A stretch of DNA of 11,623 nucleotides from Oscillospiraceae bacterium (GTDB taxonomy: Bacteria; Bacillota; Clostridia; Oscillospirales; Oscillospiraceae), in NCBI GenBank assembly GCA_020025395.1, contig JAHHSE010000037.1, forward strand, positions 1 through 11,623, written 5' to 3'. Shown one piece after another: positions 7,664 to 11,623 of the stretch (its first letter is position 1; the number at the start of each line of letters is the position of its first letter). Made by a program: the position numbers and the translations under genes. Under the pieces are notes generated by a model. The model ran no database searches. It worked only from the letters and a program-made list of their open reading frames with translations, and had not been told where the DNA came from.

Positions 7664-10006
7664 ATGGGGAAAAAGAGAGTATCTCATCTTGCTGCCGGAA
7701 TGGCGCTTTTATGGCTGCTGACCTCCTGTGGGCCGACGGCGCCTCTCGAGCCTTCGGAATCCCCCGGGCAGGAAGTGGAGCAGCTCCATCTGACGCAGGA
7801 TCAGTTTCCGCGTCTGGACGGGTCCCTCTCCATGGCGCCGCTGGCCCGGGCGGCAAGTGCGGTGCTTTTGGAGGAGGAGCGGAATCGGGTGGAGGATCTG
7901 ATCCACTTCTCCGGGACGACTGCCGCCTATCGGGCCATGATGGCGGGAGAAGCCGACCTGCTGATGGCGGCAGAACCGGGCGGAGCGGTAGAGCGGGAGG
8001 GAAAGGAACGGGGATTTTCCTGGGAGAAGGCCCCCATTGCCATAGATGCGCTTGTTTTTGTTGTCCAGGAAGAAAATCCCGTGGAAAATTTGACCACAGA
8101 GCAGATCAGGCAAATATACATGGGAGAAATCACCAATTGGAAGGAAGTGGGAGGAGAGGACTGCGCCATCTCCCCCCTTCAGCAAAGTGAGGAAACAGCG
8201 AGTCAGGCCCTGATGAGGAAGCTGGTCATGGGGAATCTTCCTCTGATGAAGCCGCCCAATGAGGAACGGCTTCATCATATGGCGGGAATGGTGGAGGGCG
8301 GCACGGACTTTCACGATTTTTCCGGCGCGTTGGGCTATACGATCTATCATCATGAGGATGGGATGCGTATGAGGGACGGAGGGAAGCTGATCTCGGTGGA
8401 TGGGGTCTTTCCGAGCCCTGACACCATTCGCAGCGGGCAGTATCCCTTTTCGCATCTCTACTATGGGGTGATTCGGGCGGATGCAGAGGCGGCGAGCCCG
8501 GAAAGAAGGATGTTTGAATGGCTTCAAAGTCCTTTGGGCCAGTCTCTGATCCAATACGAAGGCTACCTTTCCGTTTTAGAGGACCCGGTCCCGGTGGATT
8601 GGAGTCTGGGGGAGGCGGAGCCTCTGGCAGAGCAGTACACCAGGCGATTTCCGGAAAAAAACCGGCATCTGATTCCCTCCTCGGACTATGGAGCCCTTCT
8701 TCCCTTTATGGGGGGAAGAGGGGTGGATGGCTGGATGACCTATGAGCGGTATGGACTGGTCACCCCCCAGGGAGAGATCATTGTGGATCCGGTCTACAGT
8801 GATGTGTGGCAGCTGCGGGATTATAACGGCACGGAGGAGCTGAGACTGCCCGTTTTCGTTCTGGAGCAGATGATTCCGGGCACAGGAGGCACCAGAGAAA
8901 GACGCTGTGCCCTGGCTGCCGCGGATGGGAGCTGGGTCACGGGGTTTGATTTCCGCAGTCTTCAAGTTGTGGGGGAGAAACGGATCTGGGCCATTGCCCT
9001 CAATGGGGATGGGGTCATGCTGGACGAGCGGGGAAGAGAGCTGTGGAGGCTGCCGGAAAAGGACAAGACCGGGGAGAGTGCCAGTTGGGAGGATATGCTT
9101 CTATGGAATGATGAGATCGGGGTTTTTTTAGAGTCGGGAAATGAGAAGATCATCCTTATGGACGGAACCGTCCATGAAAAAAAGGATTCGTGGGAATGGT
9201 GCGGCAGTTTCTTTGAGGGGCTGTCGGCCGCCCATGACCCGATCAGCGGAAATTGGGGCTACATTGGGACCGATGGGCGGTGGGCCATTCCTCCTGCCTA
9301 TGCGGAATGCGATGTTTTCCGCCGTGGAAAAGCCATCGTCCGTCTGCCCAACGGAGCGGTCCAGGTTCTGGATCAGACAGGGACCGTTCTGTGGGAGCGG
9401 ACCGAGGGTCGGCTGGAGGTCATGGAGGGGGAGGACTTCTTCTACTATTGCTGGTTTGAGCCTTGGAGCGACAGCCGACGGAACATTTTGGGCCTCTATG
9501 GGGAGGATCTCAAGGAGATTCCCAGTGAGGCGAAAGGACTCCTTCTCTACTCTACCGATGGATGGCTTTGGAAAAAGAACGCGAAAGACGGAATAGATCT
9601 CTATTCCTCTGCCGGAACACTCCATCTGGAAGGACGGGGCGACTTTATGGGGCAGGAGGGGGACTTTCTCAAGCTGCGGTTCTGGGACAAAAAAATGGAG
9701 CAGAGCATTTGGCGGGTCTATCACACGGACGGAACCCTGGTGATGGGACCGAAGGAGACCGATTTTATCTGGGTTTGGATCGACCCCGTGAATCAAAGGC
9801 GCTATCTCTTTGCCCGAACCGGGGAGAGGGATGAGATCTACGATGTCGATGGAAATTTCCTCACTCAGACCAGAGGGCCTCTGGGGCTTTACAACGGCCT
9901 GGTGGCCAGCCAGACAGAGCTTTCCTTTGGCTATCAGGATCTGGAGGGAAATTGGGTTTTTCGGATCACCATCCAGCAGCTTTCGGAACACGGACAAGAA
10001 GAATAA
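7664..10006 (+). CDS. Lipoprotein with PstS-like solute-binding domain and WG-repeat-like C-terminal region
   Basis: This 780-residue protein appears to be an exported, membrane-anchored lipoprotein. Positive MGKKR is followed by a hydrophobic stretch (about 9-20) and lipobox L19-T20-S21-C22, so C22 is the likely lipidated residue. Residues about 45-302 resemble phosphate-type (PstS) binding proteins: LDGSLSMAPLARA (51-63), HFSGTTAAYRAMMAGEADLL (81-100), NLTTEQIRQIYMGEITNWKEVGG (142-164), GALGYTIYHH (221-230), and a closing YEGYLSV (298-304). The remainder is beta-rich with WG-repeat-like units: YGLVTPQGEIIVDPVYSDV (363-381) and WGYIGTDGRWAIPPAYAEC (531-549), plus degenerate copies between and after. 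WG repeats commonly mediate binding, so this half may sense or anchor at the cell surface. No PstC/A/B permease genes flank it, arguing against a simple transporter role. AAGGGG at 7651-7656 lies 7 nt before the ATG. The ligand is unknown. Confidence 0.83.
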   Translation: MGKKRVSHLAAGMALLWLLTSCGPTAPLEPSESPGQEVEQLHLTQDQFPRLDGSLSMAPLARAASAVLLEEERNRVEDLIHFSGTTAAYRAMMAGEADLLMAAEPGGAVEREGKERGFSWEKAPIAIDALVFVVQEENPVENLTTEQIRQIYMGEITNWKEVGGEDCAISPLQQSEETASQALMRKLVMGNLPLMKPPNEERLHHMAGMVEGGTDFHDFSGALGYTIYHHEDGMRMRDGGKLISVDGVFPSPDTIRSGQYPFSHLYYGVIRADAEAASPERRMFEWLQSPLGQSLIQYEGYLSVLEDPVPVDWSLGEAEPLAEQYTRRFPEKNRHLIPSSDYGALLPFMGGRGVDGWMTYERYGLVTPQGEIIVDPVYSDVWQLRDYNGTEELRLPVFVLEQMIPGTGGTRERRCALAAADGSWVTGFDFRSLQVVGEKRIWAIALNGDGVMLDERGRELWRLPEKDKTGESASWEDMLLWNDEIGVFLESGNEKIILMDGTVHEKKDSWEWCGSFFEGLSAAHDPISGNWGYIGTDGRWAIPPAYAECDVFRRGKAIVRLPNGAVQVLDQTGTVLWERTEGRLEVMEGEDFFYYCWFEPWSDSRRNILGLYGEDLKEIPSEAKGLLLYSTDGWLWKKNAKDGIDLYSSAGTLHLEGRGDFMGQEGDFLKLRFWDKKMEQSIWRVYHTDGTLVMGPKETDFIWVWIDPVNQRRYLFARTGERDEIYDVDGNFLTQTRGPLGLYNGLVASQTELSFGYQDLEGNWVFRITIQQLSEHGQEE

Positions 10007-10017
10007 ATATTGATTGA

Positions 10018-10062
10018 ATGCGCCGGGATGGAAAAGTCCCCTTTTTTCCCATCCTGGCGCAT
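10018..10062. terminator. Long hairpin after the lipoprotein gene, possible terminator
   Basis: The arms ATGCGCCGGGATGG (10018-10031) and CCATCCTGGCGCAT (10049-10062) pair over 14 bp with one G-U. AAAAG (10032-10036) pairs further with CTTTT (10041-10045), with some unpaired bases in the T-rich arm and a TCCC loop. It starts 12 nt after the lipoprotein stop. The run of six T lies inside the 3' arm, and no T-tract follows on the + strand. Its position suggests 3'-end formation or mRNA protection, but a canonical intrinsic terminator is not shown. Confidence 0.5.
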
Positions 10063-10088
10063 AGACTATACGGATAGGGGGGAGGAAA

Positions 10089-10502
10089 GTGGAAAGGGAA
10101 TTTCCCTTACGGATATTGGAAAATCAGGTTGGAAGGATTCATATGAGCTGGGACGGGCTGCGAATCCGCTTCCGGGCTACCGCCCAAGGAGTGGGGACGG
10201 GAATCTGCAAGCTCTCAGCAGTGGGGGAGGAGGGGGAATGCCTTTTGGGGACGATGATGCCGGAACACGGCACGCTGACCTTGGAGCGGTCCCTCCCCAT
10301 CACCCAGCTGCGTCAGGCAGGGGCCTGGCCTGTTTCCGGGGTGGCAGTGACCCTTCTCTATCCCAGGGATTGTCACAGTCCTTTCCCTCTGCCTGCTCTG
10401 TTTTGCTTTGCGCGGGAGGCGGGGGAGATGCTCCGGTTTCCATTTGAGTCCAACGGAATGCCTAAGCGCACAGATGAAAGAGGTAACAAGGGGGAGGACT
10501 AG
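10089..10502 (+). CDS. Small hypothetical protein (137 aa)
   Basis: I do not recognise a named family. The 137 residues look like an all-beta domain of alternating hydrophobic strands: FPLRILENQVGRIHM, GLRIRFRATAQG, GICKLSAVGEEGECLLGTMM, then a segment ending in HGTLTLERSLPITQL. The pattern loosely recalls short beta proteins I associate with Oscillospiraceae genomes, which is recollection rather than a search result. There is no signal peptide or membrane helix. The C-terminus (120-137) is charged and probably unstructured. The chosen GTG has GGAGG at 10081-10085 only 3 nt upstream. ATG 10143 (residue 19) has AAGGA at 10133-10137 with 5-nt spacing and is a real alternative, but it would remove the first predicted strand. 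It lies between the hairpin and the mrnC promoter, so it may be a single-gene unit or depend on read-through. Confidence 0.6.
   Translation: MEREFPLRILENQVGRIHMSWDGLRIRFRATAQGVGTGICKLSAVGEEGECLLGTMMPEHGTLTLERSLPITQLRQAGAWPVSGVAVTLLYPRDCHSPFPLPALFCFAREAGEMLRFPFESNGMPKRTDERGNKGED
10094..10108. promoter_or_regulatory. 15-nt palindrome at the 5' end of the small gene
   Basis: AAGGGAATTTCCCTT is a perfect 7-bp inverted repeat around one central T, starting 5 nt after the first base of the GTG. Such symmetry would suit a dimeric repressor or a start-proximal RNA stem. No convincing promoter was found just upstream (TATACG at 10067-10072 has no matching -35), so this is only a candidate operator. 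Confidence 0.3.
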
Positions 10503-10528
10503 AGGGTTAAAACAGGGACGAGTGGGGC

Positions 10529-10557
10529 TATACAAATGAGGATTGGAACGGTATAAT
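10529..10557 (+). promoter_or_regulatory. Promoter of the mrnC-rqcH unit
   Basis: A perfect -10 TATAAT (10552-10557) is preceded, with exactly 17 nt between, by TATACA (10529-10534; 4 of 6 match to TTGACA). Transcription would start near 10564, giving a leader of about 33 nt to the mrnC GTG at 10597. It lies wholly in the gap after the small gene, so mrnC and rqcH can be expressed independently of upstream genes. Confidence 0.68.
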
Positions 10558-10596
10558 AGAAAATATAAACCATGGAAGAAACGAAGGAGAAGACCT

Positions 10597-10998
10597 GTGG
10601 ATTACTTTGAACTGCACACCCATCCGGATCAGATCCGGGCCATCAGCACTTTGGGGCTGGCCCATCTGGGAGACGGTGTTTTTGAACTGATGGTTCGGTC
10701 CTGGCTCTGTCTGCGCGGAAAAGCCACCAACAAAGGACTCCATAAGGCGACAGTGGCTCTGGTGGCAGCCCCGGCCCAGGCCGCAATGGCACAGAAGATT
10801 CTGCCCATTCTCACGGAGGAGGAGAGGGACATCTTTCGCCGTGGGCGGAATGTCAGTCCCCACGCCGTCCCGAAGTCGGCCTCACGGGAGGAGTATCAGG
10901 CGGCTACAGGGGTGGAGGCCCTCTATGGCTATCTCTGGCTTCAGGGAAAGCGGGAGCGGCTGAATGAATTATTTGATTTGATGATGGGAGAAGCGTGA
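10597..10998 (+). CDS. mrnC: Mini-ribonuclease III (MrnC)
   Basis: Mini-III is a dimeric RNase III-like enzyme without the double-stranded-RNA-binding domain; in Bacillus it matures the ends of 23S rRNA. The 133 residues match the family's size and order: LAHLGDGVFELMVR with catalytic D26 (21-34), the basic block FRRGRNVSPHAVPKSA (80-95), and YQAATGVEALYGYLWLQG (100-117) with the second acidic residue E107. The start is GTG 10597, with AAGGAG at 10584-10589 7 nt upstream. A longer frame from TTG 10543 overlaps the promoter -10 and adds a basic stretch absent from the family, so I reject it. rqcH begins 1 nt after the stop. In many Firmicutes mrnC lies next to cysS; that is not the case here on the downstream side. 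Confidence 0.93.
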   Translation: MDYFELHTHPDQIRAISTLGLAHLGDGVFELMVRSWLCLRGKATNKGLHKATVALVAAPAQAAMAQKILPILTEEERDIFRRGRNVSPHAVPKSASREEYQAATGVEALYGYLWLQGKRERLNELFDLMMGEA

Positions 10999-10999
10999 A

Positions 11000-11623
11000 A
11001 TGGCCCTGGATGCGATCTGCCTGGCGGCAGTGGTGTATGAACTGAATCAGGTCCTCACCGGTGGTAAAATCGACAAGGTTTATCAGCCGGGACGGGACGA
11101 GGTCGTCTTGTCTGTTCGGAGCAGTCGGGGCAATGAAAAGCTCCTGCTTTCCGCCAATCCGGCCCATCCCAGGGCCCAGCTCACCTCTCTATCCCGGGAA
11201 AATCCGGAGCAGCCCCCCATGTTCTGTATGTTTCTGCGGAAACGGCTGGCGGGAGGAAAGATACTGGGGGTGGAGCAGGTCCCAAATGAACGGATTCTGT
11301 TCTTCCCCCTGGAGGTCACGGATGAACTGGGAGATCGGGTCCGGCGGAAACTGGTGCTGGAATGTATGGGAAAATCCGCCAATCTGATCCTGCTGGACGA
11401 GGAGGAGCGGATCATCGACTGTATCCGCAGAGTGGAGGGGGATCTGACCACCGGGAAGCGGGGGGTCATGCCGGGGATGTTCTACCGTCTGCCGGAGCCT
11501 CTTACGGGGGTATCTCCTCTCATTGGGCGGGAACTGGAATTTCGGGCCGGGCATCCTCTTACCAAGCTGGAACAGCTGGAAAAGGGAGCCGCCCTTCTGG
11601 AAGCGGTCCGGCAGGGTGTGTTT
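11000..11623 (+). CDS. rqcH: Ribosome quality control protein RqcH (NFACT family), N-terminal part
   Basis: RqcH binds stalled 50S subunits carrying peptidyl-tRNA and recruits tRNA-Ala to add C-terminal alanine tails that mark the nascent chain for degradation; older annotations call it a fibronectin-binding protein (FbpA). The frame is open from ATG 11000 to the right edge, 208 residues of roughly 550-600. It matches the NFACT-N domain: MALDAICLAAVVYELNQ (1-17), GGKIDKVYQPGRDEVVL (21-37), KLLLSANPAHPRAQLT (47-62), PPMFCMFLRKRLAGGKI (72-88), and CMGKSANLILLDE (122-134). The 'DR' motif position (D97-R98 in B. subtilis RqcH, from memory) is E97-R98 here. GGGAG at 10985-10989 lies 10 nt before the ATG, and the gene starts 1 nt after mrnC. 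Middle coiled-coil and NFACT-R parts are outside the window. Confidence 0.94.
   Translation, partial: MALDAICLAAVVYELNQVLTGGKIDKVYQPGRDEVVLSVRSSRGNEKLLLSANPAHPRAQLTSLSRENPEQPPMFCMFLRKRLAGGKILGVEQVPNERILFFPLEVTDELGDRVRRKLVLECMGKSANLILLDEEERIIDCIRRVEGDLTTGKRGVMPGMFYRLPEPLTGVSPLIGRELEFRAGHPLTKLEQLEKGAALLEAVRQGVF

Noticed and set aside
10041..10047. Simple terminator GGGA-loop-TCCC followed by CTTTTTT
   Set aside because: The four-base stem is too weak and competes with the much stronger long stem that buries the T-run.
10010..10447. 145-residue frame overlapping the 137-residue gene
   Set aside because: It starts at the hairpin and runs as Ser/Gly-rich low-complexity sequence. The other frame has beta-strand patterning and a Shine-Dalgarno site.
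10543..10596. Extended TTG start for mrnC
   Set aside because: It would place coding sequence over the -10 element and add a basic peptide that mini-III proteins lack. GTG 10597 has an ideal ribosome binding site.

Overview
The window comes from a GC-rich Firmicute, most likely a gut member of the Oscillospiraceae (Flavonifractor/Intestinimonas-like). This is inferred from the high GC content, the strong AGGAGG-type ribosome binding sites, the Gram-positive PyrK/PyrD-1B pair, mini-RNase III and RqcH, and a PstS-like/WG-repeat lipoprotein style that I associate with that family. No database search was possible. All protein genes lie on the + strand. The only minus-strand gene is a tRNA cut by the left edge.

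Region 1 (1-331): the 5' part of a tRNA-Ala(GGC) on the minus strand, then a gene-free, AT-rich stretch that ends in a clear promoter (TTGCGA-17-TATAAT). The mRNA leader from this promoter is only about 30 nt.

Region 2 (332-4339): a compact pyrimidine operon, pyrC-pyrF-pyrK-pyrD. It encodes dihydroorotase, OMP decarboxylase, and both subunits of the NAD+-linked dihydroorotate dehydrogenase. pyrK and pyrD overlap by 8 nt. Carbamoyl-phosphate synthase, pyrB and pyrE are not in the window.

Region 3 (4340-7595): a fused histidine phosphatase/GNAT acetyltransferase whose start codon is uncertain (GTG 4372, or a non-canonical ATT at 4447), coupled by an ATGA overlap to a YgiQ-family radical SAM protein with a basic tail.

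Region 4 (7596-10502): a large lipoprotein that joins a PstS-like solute-binding domain to a WG-repeat-like region, then a strong hairpin, then a small orphan protein beginning over a 15-nt palindrome.

Region 5 (10503-11623): a second clear promoter (TATACA-17-TATAAT) drives mini-RNase III (mrnC), followed after one nucleotide by rqcH, which runs off the right edge. These two act in 23S rRNA maturation and ribosome-associated quality control.

Most of the window is housekeeping. The less ordinary parts are the phosphatase-acetyltransferase fusion and its start, the PBP-WG lipoprotein with no transporter beside it, the non-coding dyads, and a Glu in place of the usual Asp in the RqcH DR motif.
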